41,343 bases of DNA from Nitrospinota bacterium. GTDB taxonomy: Bacteria; UBA8248. Location of the stretch: NCBI GenBank assembly GCA_028820795.1, contig JAPPHK010000309.1:1-41343 (forward strand), written 5' to 3'. Position numbers and translations under genes: made by a program. This document shows positions 18,056-26,960 of the stretch, one piece after another (the stretch's first letter is position 1; the number at the start of each line of letters is the position of its first letter). Below the pieces are notes generated by a model. The model was not told the DNA's origin, made no database searches, and saw nothing but the letters and a program-made list of their open reading frames with translations.

Positions 18056-18879
18056 TCGTCGACCTCAGGCAAACGACGGACGATGACGCGCCAGTGTTCG
18101 TCACGTTCCAGCGGGGGTGGCATGAATTCGGGGTCGCGGGTCTCCTTGCGGTCGAGTTCGACCCACGGAAATGCGCCGCGGCCGGACAGCGCGTCGAACA
18201 TCGGTCCGGTTCGGTCCCCGTGCCCGAGGCGGTCCAGCAGATAACCGAGACGCTGCACGATTGAGCGCTCCGCCGCGGATGAAAGCCGCGCCAGTTCCTG
18301 CGAACCGAGTTTCGGGCCGAGATCGGCAAGGACGGTGACGAGGTTGTCGATGCCCCCTGCGGCATGGGAATAGCGCACAAGGTCCAGTGCCGTGAGTTCG
18401 ACGGACGACACTCTCATCGTGCCCGTATCGGTCTTGCGGTTTTCCACGCCGTCCGATACGGTTTTCATATCTTTTCGGTAATGAAAAGCGATCCGGGTTC
18501 TGCCGGCGTGGATTCCGGGCAGCCGTTTGTCCGTGACAACGGGAAACTCCATAACGGCATGATGGGTAGCGCCATGCAGTTCGGCCGCCTTGAGGAGAGC
18601 GACATAATACGGCCGCCCTTCGTGCCGCATCAGGTCATCGATATACCAGCCCGGAGGCGGAGCGCCCCAGGATGCGTACCGGGGAGGAACCACCACATAG
18701 AACCCATTCCGCAGCCTGACGAGATGCCTGCGGCGCTGGAGCCGTTCGGCGGCGTCGAGAAACGCGCCTCGTCCGATTCCCAGCGCCTGCTCCGCCTCGT
18801 CTGCCGAAAAGACTACGCGGCCCTCTGACAGCAGGCCGGAAGTATAGGATGACAATGTTTTTCGTTGGGCATGTATCAT
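18052..18879 (-). CDS. abiEi: AbiEi antitoxin, winged-helix regulator
   Basis: A 275-residue AbiEi-type protein. The N-terminal winged helix is visible at about 10-60 (VVFSADEAEQALGIGRGAFL, then AERLQRRRHLVRLRNGFYVV), followed by the AbiEi antitoxin domain with GWYIDDLM, YYVALLKAAELHGATHH and FPVVTDKRLPGIHAG. AbiEi proteins counteract AbiEii and repress their own promoter by binding inverted repeats through the winged helix. Two inverted repeats lie directly upstream here. It is the first gene of the two-gene operon and translationally coupled to the toxin. Confidence 0.9.
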   Translation of the reverse strand: MIHAQRKTLSSYTSGLLSEGRVVFSADEAEQALGIGRGAFLDAAERLQRRRHLVRLRNGFYVVVPPRYASWGAPPPGWYIDDLMRHEGRPYYVALLKAAELHGATHHAVMEFPVVTDKRLPGIHAGRTRIAFHYRKDMKTVSDGVENRKTDTGTMRVSSVELTALDLVRYSHAAGGIDNLVTVLADLGPKLGSQELARLSSAAERSIVQRLGYLLDRLGHGDRTGPMFDALSGRGAFPWVELDRKETRDPEFMPPPLERDEHWRVIVRRLPEVDE

Positions 18880-18887
18880 GTCTTATT

Positions 18888-18969
18888 ATCCGCTAAAAAA
18901 GCGGATTATTCAACATAATAATTTGACGACAGAAAAATCATTCCTGAAAATCCGCTGGATACACGGATT
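18888..18969 (-). promoter_or_regulatory. Two ATCCG inverted repeats, probable AbiEi operator
   Basis: Just upstream of the abiEi ATG are ATCCGCT/AGCGGAT with a 5-base spacer (18888-18906) and AATCCG/CGGATT with a 9-base spacer (18949-18969). The shared ATCCG half-site and placement in the promoter region match known AbiEi autoregulation. A TATTAT at 18914-18919 on the minus strand could serve as a -10 element between the two. Confidence 0.5.
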
Positions 18970-19456
18970 AATCGAAACGATACTTGAAGGACGACTCAAG
19001 TATAAAACCAGCCCTTTTCCTTGAGACACGGTCCCTCTGACATAAAGTGAGATCCATTGAGGCGCACACGCCCTATTCCTCATAATCATTCTCTTCGAAA
19101 CAGAATTTGCGCAGAACGGCATCACAACCTTCATGGGAGCCAAAGCTCTTACGGGATAGAGCAGGCTCAGGATGTTGCAGGTTGTATCAAAAGCTTCGGC
19201 GAGCCCGCGGATCACAAATGCGATCCTGGACTATAGTTGGGCGCCGCAGTACGACCCAATTTCCTGCGAGATCAATGTCCTGATAGTCCGATCAACATCG
19301 AGAGGCCGGCGCTGGCAAACATTGCGGGTACTGGAAAGACACAATCCGATCTCCTACAATGCGGATAGCATTCAGCTACTCCGCGCCCGAGCCTCCGAGG
19401 AACTCCGAGATTCTCCCTTCACCGATTTATGCGATCGGCCGCAGGAAAAAGGTATC
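18970..19456. other. Divergent intergenic region before the DUF4365-like gene
   Basis: About 490 bases between the abiEi operator and the next start. The downstream reading frame is open back to 19172, but that part has no family-like features and lacks a good ribosome binding site. Nothing else recognised. Confidence 0.45.
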
Positions 19457-21022
19457 ATGGTTCAAAGGATTGACCGACATAGCGAGCATCATTTCGCTTC
19501 TCTCTGCGTAGCCGCAGGAGCTGCTTGCAACATGTCGGAAGATGATCGCCATGGGTGGGACCATATCGTCGAGATACCGCCCAATCCCCATCCCAATCGC
19601 CCACCCGACAAACAGCCTCGACTCATCACGGTTCTTGTCCAGGTAAAGTCGACGAAAACGAATAAACTGACCACAAGAATCAAGCTTTCGAATGCCCTGA
19701 AGGCGGTACAGTCCGATTTGCCATGCTTTATTGTTATGTTCTCCTATAGTGGCACGGAGACCAGGGTGTATGCGAAACACGTTTGGCTCGAACTTACCGA
19801 AAGAATTCTGAAACGGGCAAGAGAATCGGAAAAACTGGGATTGGATTCTCTCCACAAAAAACGGTTTTCGGTCTCGTTCAGAGCAGGGGACCAGATCGAA
19901 GAAAACAAAATAGTAAAATGGATACAGAATACTGTTGCTGCAATCGGCGAAGACTATGCTTCGAAAAAGATTCAAATGTGTACTACCTGCGGATACGATA
20001 AAGGAAGGTACATCGGGAAATTCACATTGGGGCCTTTGAAAAACGTTCAACAAATTGTCGATCATGAAATCGGGTTACTGGAATCTTTGCCAGTGACAGA
20101 CTTTGTGGTGTACGAGAAAAGGTTCGGGATACAATCTACCCATCCAGAAATTTCATCTCCGGAAGGCCACGTTCAGTTGCAAAATGCAGGCGTAAAAAAC
20201 GCTATTCTGGTTATTTCGAACACGTCCGGAGACAAGGTTGAGTTTTCTGCCAATGTCCGTTTACCTTTGCTGATCCCCGTTGACCACGAAGCCTTTAGGG
20301 TGCGAGTGCAAGCCGGTGTCTTGGACTTCACATTTTCTCCGGGCCGAAATCAGGCGCAAAAGTTTCGGTTGAGCTACGATGAACGTGCCGAGTATAGCAT
20401 ATACGATCAGAGCCAATTCTTCGATTTCATTCAATGGTGTAAGGAAGGGGACGTCGATTTACGCCTCATTTCGGAAAGAGGCGTGCTTTGGGGAGCCAAT
20501 GTCCAAATCAGTCATGCGGTGAAGGATTGGCAAATTTCTGATCTGCGATCATACCTCAAGCTTCTCCTCAACATAGGAGGAGACACTCAGTCACGCAAGA
20601 TTCCCACGACAGGAAGGGCGATTCAGGATTCCATGAAGTCGGGGTACTTGATTGCGACGCTAGCGGATGCGCACGACTTGCGAATAGGAACTCACACTTC
20701 TGTATCGGAACCGGAAGTTAGCACGTTTTCTGGCTTCGGCGTCATCAGGTTGGGAAACTGGTATTTTACTTCGATTCTTGAATTTCAAGTGATCAATGTC
20801 TCTCAAAGCCCTGAATTTACCGCTTGGGATTTGCAGTTCAGCAAATTTCTCATGAACAGTGCCAGCTTGGTTGAATTCGAACATGCAAAGGCCACTGTGA
20901 AGGCGGCATTCGATCAGCATGTAGAATCATCCGATTCAAGAATGATGTACTTCGAGGACGGGGATTTGAAGCATTTCGCGAATTTGGGGAATTCCGAGAC
21001 AACAATGAGAACCAACAAGTAG
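19457..21022 (+). CDS. DUF4365-like PD-(D/E)XK protein with unknown C-terminal region
   Basis: I chose the ATG at 19457 (521 residues), preceded by AGGAAAAAGG, over in-frame upstream starts. Residues 1-100 resemble DUF4365/PD-(D/E)XK nucleases: E10 in RHSEHHFASLCVAAGA, D35 in HGWDHIVEI and the QVKS motif at 62-65 (VLVQVKSTKTN), followed by a helix and IVMFSYS. The QVK triad with upstream Asp is the usual active-site pattern. Residues about 110-521 match nothing I recognise; they appear rich in beta strands and include a CTTC pair in the first third. The gene stands alone between AbiE and the HNH-ATPase, in defence context. A role in DNA cleavage is an inference. Confidence 0.65.
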   Translation: MVQRIDRHSEHHFASLCVAAGAACNMSEDDRHGWDHIVEIPPNPHPNRPPDKQPRLITVLVQVKSTKTNKLTTRIKLSNALKAVQSDLPCFIVMFSYSGTETRVYAKHVWLELTERILKRARESEKLGLDSLHKKRFSVSFRAGDQIEENKIVKWIQNTVAAIGEDYASKKIQMCTTCGYDKGRYIGKFTLGPLKNVQQIVDHEIGLLESLPVTDFVVYEKRFGIQSTHPEISSPEGHVQLQNAGVKNAILVISNTSGDKVEFSANVRLPLLIPVDHEAFRVRVQAGVLDFTFSPGRNQAQKFRLSYDERAEYSIYDQSQFFDFIQWCKEGDVDLRLISERGVLWGANVQISHAVKDWQISDLRSYLKLLLNIGGDTQSRKIPTTGRAIQDSMKSGYLIATLADAHDLRIGTHTSVSEPEVSTFSGFGVIRLGNWYFTSILEFQVINVSQSPEFTAWDLQFSKFLMNSASLVEFEHAKATVKAAFDQHVESSDSRMMYFEDGDLKHFANLGNSETTMRTNK

Positions 21023-21072
21023 CTACACAAGACGGCTCTAAACTTTAAGAAGAAGGCCAGTGGAGACGTTAT

Positions 21073-21101
21073 CTGATTTCTGGTATTGGTCGAGAAATCA
21101 G
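21073..21101 (+). terminator. Hairpin downstream of the DUF4365-like gene
   Basis: CTGATTTCT and AGAAATCAG form a perfect 9-base stem with an 11-base loop, 50 bases after the stop. No T-tract follows, so it may stabilise an mRNA end rather than terminate. The rest of the gap 21023-21384 holds no gene that I can support. Confidence 0.35.
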
Positions 21102-21384
21102 TTAGAAACGTGAGGTGTTGGATCCCGTCTCGAGTGGCATGGTCTACAGGCCAAAAACTTCCGCAAGCTCAACTTTGGGTCCGACATTTAACAGGCTAGC
21201 ACTCCCTTGGTTCGATTCTCCTTGCGAGTAGGCAGATCATTTCATTGGTCAGTTCCATTCAGTGTCCGGTCTTCGTTCATGAGATGGTGAAAGCGATCGG
21301 CTAATCATTGAGCGGGCTCCGGATGCTCACATTTCCCGGCGTCTTCAACATGTTACTCGACCCTACTGAATCTATGTATAGCGA

Positions 21385-22653
21385 CTATCCGCCTGACCCC
21401 GTTCCTTCTGGCCTATCGCTACGGAGATGTCCTCGCAGTATGAACGCATCTGGAGGTGTCCCATCGAGCCGAATGACATTCCAGCCGGACCAGGTAACTT
21501 CGTCGAAGTTCATGTCCGTCAACCGTGTGGAGACTATGGTTTGGAATCTGCACTCAGCTGAACCTAGAACTTCCGCATAGCGCTTCAGCCAATCAGTGTC
21601 AATCCGCCAGGAATCAGCATCGAGAATCAAAAGAGTCGGTCTGGTAATGGATAGTTTGGTGGCCGTTATGATTCCGAGCTCCAACATGAGCTTCTCGCAC
21701 TCTGAACTGGCCAATAGCCGTAGCAGCCTGGATTCAATCTGATTGGCGGCTTGCACTTCAACATGCATGTAAACGCCTTCGTCGGTCTCCTCGAAGCGTG
21801 CTCCTTTGAAAAAATCGCTTTTATTGGCTAACTCGTCGCAAATCGCTTGAAGTTCGTACGGGTGCAGTTTCATTGAGTCGGACACAATATCGCGATCATT
21901 GCGCATTTCCTGAAACCGGTGCTCTATGCTTACGGGGAAAATAACCTTTATGGTATCGGTCGACAAAAACGTTTGCTCTCCATCCAACTTGTATCGAGGG
22001 TATTTTGGACATAGAAAATCAACCTCAATCCGGTGCGGGTCTGGGTTATAGTAATCAACTCTGTAAGACAACCGCTTCAGAGAGTCTCGAGTTAATGTTT
22101 CCCATCTTTCCAGATAAGCGGGATTGGAGATTCCAGCAATCCATTCACATAGTGCTGTCTTTCCAACACTGTTCTCACCGACAATTAGATTCAGTTTGGC
22201 GAATTCTATTTCTAAGTCATCAGAAAAAAGGGGCGATGAATGGAGCGTGAATTTATTTATCCATCCGAAAGGTGTGTGAATTCCCGCTTGCTCATGCGCT
22301 ATTCGTGTTTCGTGCAATGCCTTGTAACTATGCAAAGTTTCAGGTGGATATTCCTTGCCTCTGTTCTTGTCAATCAAGCTTGCACAATGGCCACACAACC
22401 AGATAGCGTTTTGCGGGGATTTTAATTCGTCGTAGCTAAGTCCTCCGGTACCACGTGGTCCACCTCCTGAAATGGCAGCGCCATAGATATGGGCAGCGAT
22501 TCCTGTGATTAATGGTTTTTGCGGATCCTCAGCTGGCCCTACCGTTGTTCGATTACAACCTGGGAAACTGCATCTATAACCGGCCCTTTGTGCAGTGAGT
22601 TCTCTTGTCTTCAGAGAAAAATCCGCTCTTTTGTGTTGCTTGTCATCAGTCAT
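21385..22653 (-). CDS. Single-chain HNH nuclease-ATPase
   Basis: A 422-residue protein combining two domains. Residues 20-115 form a zinc-type HNH nuclease: C28 and C33 in YRCSFPGC, AAHIYGAA (53-60, H55), and SPQNAIWLCGHCASLIDKN (79-97; N82, C87, C90). Residues 130-400 form an SMC/OLD-like ATPase: NLIVGENSVGKTALCEWIAG (155-174, Walker A at 159-166) and PTLLILDAD (339-347, Walker B). The ATPase is short and its ABC signature is not obvious. The pairing repeats the Septu logic (ATPase plus HNH) but in one chain with the nuclease first. The ribosome binding site is weak (AGAG). No partner overlaps it; a HEPN-like gene lies about 320 bases upstream on the same strand. Confidence 0.8.
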   Translation of the reverse strand: MTDDKQHKRADFSLKTRELTAQRAGYRCSFPGCNRTTVGPAEDPQKPLITGIAAHIYGAAISGGGPRGTGGLSYDELKSPQNAIWLCGHCASLIDKNRGKEYPPETLHSYKALHETRIAHEQAGIHTPFGWINKFTLHSSPLFSDDLEIEFAKLNLIVGENSVGKTALCEWIAGISNPAYLERWETLTRDSLKRLSYRVDYYNPDPHRIEVDFLCPKYPRYKLDGEQTFLSTDTIKVIFPVSIEHRFQEMRNDRDIVSDSMKLHPYELQAICDELANKSDFFKGARFEETDEGVYMHVEVQAANQIESRLLRLLASSECEKLMLELGIITATKLSITRPTLLILDADSWRIDTDWLKRYAEVLGSAECRFQTIVSTRLTDMNFDEVTWSGWNVIRLDGTPPDAFILRGHLRSDRPEGTGSGG

Positions 22654-22975
22654 ATTTTTCTCTGTGAAACCATGAAGAAGACAACTTGCTTCATCCCATT
22701 CACTCTATGCTGCTTTGTTCTGACCCGAATTTTGCTCTCACGCTCTCCCTCGTGGTTTCTATTAACCTTGTAATCGATTGCTTTGCCGGCGCGGTTTCAA
22801 GGTCAGGAGTGAAGATATTAGACGATGGCTCCAGGCGACAGATATCAAATTGTTCACGCTCGCGACTCGGCACCTACTTACAGACAACACACGATTCCGG
22901 GATTATCGGGTTAGGGGGACAAATTAAATTATTCGATTCGGACCACAACGTGCTGTTGCCCGATGACGGCTGTTG
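22654..22975. other. Gap between the HEPN-like and HNH-ATPase genes
   Basis: No supported gene; presumably holds the promoter of the HNH-ATPase gene (minus strand). No clear motif. Confidence 0.4.
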
Positions 22976-23860
22976 CTATTTTTTCCGTTTCGCCTTTGCG
23001 TCCCGGAGTTGTTTTTTCACCTCGCTCGGAAGCTGGATATTATCAAGCACCCAATCGCAGACCTTCAGCGCCATTGACGCCGATTTGCTGTTTGGCGCCT
23101 GCTCTAGCGGTGTCAGGATCGAGCGTGCAAGAACCGGATTCTGCGACGCTGTCCTGCTCCGCAAGGAACCATGTGGAAAATCGTCCGGCGCAAAGGGAAC
23201 ATTAAGGTTAAGCAAGATTTCACGCAGCCTCTCGCCACGTTTGCCGTTTACCGTCTTCTCGAGCTTGCAGGCCAAGGACACGGTCCACCATTCTTGTTGC
23301 TTCGTCAGAATGTCCCGGTGCGTGATGTTCATCCTGCCCGGGCGCTTCTTCCCCATATAATACGCATCAAGCCGAACACAAAGTCTCCGCAAAGCGTATA
23401 CCATCAGATCGAGCTTAAAGAGATCCTCGCGATGCTGCACAAAACCGTATATCTGGTACCGGTTGTCTGGATTGCCATTGCTATAGAGCCGATGGAAAAA
23501 GCCTTCCGGTGTCTCATCGCGCCAATGGTCGATCTCAAGCTTATCCGGTTTTTCTAAATTGCCCGGCAAGAGGTCCGAAGCGAACGACTTTACGTGTTCA
23601 TAGAGAACTACGATGTCGTGCCTGAAGGATTGGCATTTACCGGCTCTATCGCGGTAACTCTTGCCGGATCGACCGTTCAACAACAGGGCCGCCTTCATGT
23701 ATTTTTCAAGGACATGGACGGCAAGCCAGAAATAGTCGATGTTCAATCCTTCGACAAAACACCAGCGCGCGGTGATGTAATTATCATCCGCAGTATCGAC
23801 GAAAAGCTCCTGAACGATCCGGGCCTGCTCTACATGAATGGGTTCGATGTCGTGTGCCAT
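22976..23860 (-). CDS. HEPN-like domain protein
   Basis: A 294-residue protein taken from the ATG at 23860; the frame stays open to 23962 but the extra 34 residues are not family-like. Residues about 25-90 look like a HEPN four-helix domain: DNYITARWCFVEGLNIDYFW, then LAVHVLEKYMKAALLLNG, then SFRHDIVVLYEHV. HEPN domains are found in RNase toxins and in nucleotidyltransferase partners. The canonical RxxxxH is not clear, so RNase activity is uncertain. A second helical block with LMVYALRRLCVRLDAYYMG follows, and the C-terminus is basic (KKQLRDAKAKRKK). Defence context suggests a toxin-like or accessory role. Confidence 0.55.
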   Translation of the reverse strand: MAHDIEPIHVEQARIVQELFVDTADDNYITARWCFVEGLNIDYFWLAVHVLEKYMKAALLLNGRSGKSYRDRAGKCQSFRHDIVVLYEHVKSFASDLLPGNLEKPDKLEIDHWRDETPEGFFHRLYSNGNPDNRYQIYGFVQHREDLFKLDLMVYALRRLCVRLDAYYMGKKRPGRMNITHRDILTKQQEWWTVSLACKLEKTVNGKRGERLREILLNLNVPFAPDDFPHGSLRSRTASQNPVLARSILTPLEQAPNSKSASMALKVCDWVLDNIQLPSEVKKQLRDAKAKRKK

Positions 23861-24615
23861 GGCAAGGTTCCAGGTTGCTCTTGTTGAGAGTAGCGTCCGG
23901 CTGAAGACGCCCTTCCTCGATTCAATAACGTTTTCTGAAGCTCGTCTTGCGACGATCACCAAGAGGGGAGCCAGGAGTGAATACCGTAGCCAGCCTGTTC
24001 AATACGATATCGAACTCATCCGCCTGTCGAGCAATAACGCCACGACCACCAAATTACATTTTCGTCGTCCGCCTGCATTCTACCCTGAGCAGTATGATCA
24101 AGACTTCCTATTATAACAAGCGAAACCAACCTATCCGATTATTTCAAAAAAACTTCCCTACTGGCTTCTTGGACATGATCTCGTGCAAGTGTAGTCCCTA
24201 CAGAGACACCCCGCCAATAACGCTGGCCGCTGGTGCACCCTGCACTCCACCGAAGCATTCATCTTGATTTCTTCGGCATCCAGCCCTAGGCATGGACGGA
24301 TGGGTGCGCCTTGGGCCGAGGCGGACGTTTTCGGGTGACTCTTGGGGAGAAAATCGTCCTTACTGAGTTCATTGCCTATTCCAACTTGAGCGAATTGCGT
24401 TCAGCGGACGGCGCTTCCTGGTGTACCGCGATTATCGCCAGCTATGTGTTGTTCAGTTTTTCGAATTTCGTCATCATAAGCGTGCAGATAGGCAGCATCG
24501 GTGGACTCCCCTAGATCGAATGAACGATCTGGGGAAATTGCAATTCTCGTTGGTATCCTTGCCTCCTGGCTGCCTGCCACCCTGGTGGAGATGATTATTT
24601 GAGAAGGATGATCCA
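23861..24615. other. Gap of about 750 bases with no recognised gene
   Basis: Short open frames on both strands carry no motif I recognise. An inverted repeat AGATCG/CGATCT lies at 24513-24530. The stretch separates a minus-strand block from the next plus-strand genes and may contain divergent promoters. Confidence 0.45.
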
Positions 24616-24807
24616 ATGAATATAGAACTTCAACCTGAAGATGAACGAGACTTGAGAACCTTGGTAGAGCTTAAATTACAATCTCGGAATTACGTGGAAA
24701 TTAAAGAGTTTTATAAGTGGCCGACCCGGAAAGATTCCGAATCGGTGGAATACCAACCCCCCAGCCCGGAACATTCCTTGACAACGAATAAAATTCGCAT
24801 CAAGTAA
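24616..24807 (+). CDS. Small hypothetical protein
   Basis: A 63-residue frame with a good ribosome binding site (GAAGGA eight bases before the ATG) and a charged sequence rich in Glu, Lys and Arg. No domain recognised. It lies about 100 bases before the 574-residue gene on the same strand and could be co-transcribed. Its reality rests only on the start signal and location. Confidence 0.35.
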   Translation: MNIELQPEDERDLRTLVELKLQSRNYVEIKEFYKWPTRKDSESVEYQPPSPEHSLTTNKIRIK

Positions 24808-24904
24808 ATCGGAGTAGGAATGGCTTCGGCTAAACTTTTGTTAGCTATCGAAGCTCATAATGCTCGCGTTTGACGCACGGACGAAGCGAAAGGAAATAGC
24901 CATT

Positions 24905-26626
24905 ATGCCAAGTTATGAACATAACCAATTGGTCGAACATGTAAAACGTCTCAACGAACTGCCGGAAAACGATGCGGAGTATGCAAACTGGATTAAAGCT
25001 GAGGGACATCTCGCTTTGGTACGGGATAATGCGAAACAAGAGGAATTGATCATTTATGCGTCGAGCGTGTACCCCTTATCTACCTTCATAAGTGCCGTTG
25101 TCGTCAGCGAGAATAGGGTTTCTCCTATAGATCAAGACGATTTGCTGCGTTGGTGTACCAATCCGAAAAGTTCCTTGGCAAGTTATGACTTCGAAATGGG
25201 GAAAGAAGATGTCTGGATCGAAAGAAACGAACATCTTTTGGGGAGTAAGGCACTCGAAAATACTCGTCAACTTGTGTTTAGTCGCCACTTCGATGGTTTG
25301 CAAGCAAAAGATAGCTCATATTTTGAGATCCTGCAGGAATACGCACATCTCAACGAAATCCACTGGCGGCCTGAACTGGGTTCCTATTGCCGCTTCGCCA
25401 GAAATGGAAACTTCGACCATATTGTCTCGGTCACATCTAGGAGGGACAAAGAAACTCCGACGCTCGTCTCGTTCAAGCGCGAACCACTGGAACTGTATCT
25501 TGCCGCTTCAGGCTATGTGCTGATTCGTATCTTTGACTTCAAATTGTATAGATCCGAAACTTTTAATGGTTGGCATGGAAAAAATGAAAAAGAAAAAAAG
25601 ATAATCGAGAGCGACACTTTCTTTTATCTGAAGAGAGTCATCAGCGGATACGCAGGGTATGCCCGGGGCGTACAAATTATTCGCCCGGACCGCCCGAAGG
25701 CGCAGATATTTTCATCTTTTATAAGGCAGTGGTTGGGGCAAGAAGAAGCGGAATATGTTGAGTTTATTGCGTGGGATTGGCGCAATGAGCAGGTCACAAA
25801 GATTTCGACGGACCCGGCAACCACGACCGACTACTTTAATGCAAGGGGAAACTCCCTTCCATACAAGTATTCCCCTGCTTTTTTTCACCCTGACGTCTTG
25901 CTGAAATACAAAGGGGATAGCGATAAATTCACGGTCAGCGAACGAGACATTTATTGCCGTGGCGGGTGGATGCTCGGTAGCTACGATGTGAACGAAGCCG
26001 GGCAAGTGCATACCTACATATCCGATCTCCAGGCTCTACCCCATCCGGAACAACTACACTGGCTCAGCCATAACGAGAAGCCAAAAGCGGGAATCTCTGA
26101 ACGCGCTTTCCTTAACGACTTTCAAGGCAAATGGGCCGATACCAGCCCCCTTGAGGATGTCGTATCCATAGCGCGCAGATGGGCTGAGTCTGCCTGTGAA
26201 TGGTGGAAACTCCGAGAAGAAGCGTTACTTGAGCGCGTCCATATACCCCGCACAGGCAGCCGAGACGAGTGGGGGAGTGCGTTCGGGCTTCTCGCGAATC
26301 TGGTCATCGAGGGCTTCCAAGTCAAAACTATTCGCGCAAGGCTCAAGGAAACGAACATTACCTTTGGCAAAGATGACAAGAGTCTGGCATTGCTTGAAAA
26401 ATTACTCATCGGGCATGACAAACTCGATGATGGCCAGAGTCTTGAAGGGCTGAGAATCGTTCAACATATTCGAAGCATAGCAAGCAGCACCCACCCTCGT
26501 GGTAGTACGGCCAGCGATTTGGCAAATAATGCTTTGGAAGAACATGGGACATATTCAGCTCATTTTGAAAGTGTATGCAGAATCGTTAAAAGTGAACTTG
26601 AACTTATCGAGGGTGCCCTTTCGTGA
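24905..26626 (+). CDS. Unrecognised conserved-looking protein, 573 residues
   Basis: I prefer the ATG at 24905 (GGAAAT upstream) to the in-frame ATG at 24860. The protein appears soluble, with no signal peptide or membrane segments. Segments such as FFHPDVLLKYK, CRGGWMLGSYDVNEAGQVHT, HPEQLHWLSHNEKPKAGIS and FLNDFQGKW look strongly constrained; I have a sense of similar uncharacterised proteins in many bacteria, but know no function. The C-terminal ~150 residues (from WAESACEWWKLREEALLERV) are helical with HPRGSTASDLANNALEEHGT and could be a HEPN-like or sensor bundle. Surrounded by defence genes; a defence role is only guilt by association. Confidence 0.7.
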   Translation: MPSYEHNQLVEHVKRLNELPENDAEYANWIKAEGHLALVRDNAKQEELIIYASSVYPLSTFISAVVVSENRVSPIDQDDLLRWCTNPKSSLASYDFEMGKEDVWIERNEHLLGSKALENTRQLVFSRHFDGLQAKDSSYFEILQEYAHLNEIHWRPELGSYCRFARNGNFDHIVSVTSRRDKETPTLVSFKREPLELYLAASGYVLIRIFDFKLYRSETFNGWHGKNEKEKKIIESDTFFYLKRVISGYAGYARGVQIIRPDRPKAQIFSSFIRQWLGQEEAEYVEFIAWDWRNEQVTKISTDPATTTDYFNARGNSLPYKYSPAFFHPDVLLKYKGDSDKFTVSERDIYCRGGWMLGSYDVNEAGQVHTYISDLQALPHPEQLHWLSHNEKPKAGISERAFLNDFQGKWADTSPLEDVVSIARRWAESACEWWKLREEALLERVHIPRTGSRDEWGSAFGLLANLVIEGFQVKTIRARLKETNITFGKDDKSLALLEKLLIGHDKLDDGQSLEGLRIVQHIRSIASSTHPRGSTASDLANNALEEHGTYSAHFESVCRIVKSELELIEGALS

Positions 26627-26960
26627 GAATTGCGTTATCTAAGTACTCTCCTGATTTCCATGACGCTTCCCGGAGAAATGGTACGCCCTCTTCCTTGCCA
26701 CAGTTTGAGACTGACGGGAGGGTCCGTCCACCCCATCGGATACCGACATCCGTTTTCGTTCAGTCTTGGGGTGATGAGAATGTTGTTACTAATAGTAACC
26801 AGTTGTCCTGGCAGAAGGTGGTCGACCCAAGCCAGTGTTTTCTTTGAGCATTTCCCGCTGCTTTGATACGAACCCCTACCGGCATAGAACGACGAATCAT
26901 CACGTCAAGTGTCATTGTGTAAATGGCGACGGAATAATGCTCCATGCCAAAATATACCAC
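26627..26960. other. Convergent gap with possible gene fragment
   Basis: No complete gene. On the minus strand about 26640-26860 reads without stop as a plausible protein end (for example CRYPMGWTDPPVSLKLW, EIRRVLR), which might be a decayed gene tail. The perfect palindrome GTTACTAATAGTAAC lies at 26785-26799. Neither could be assigned. Confidence 0.35.
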
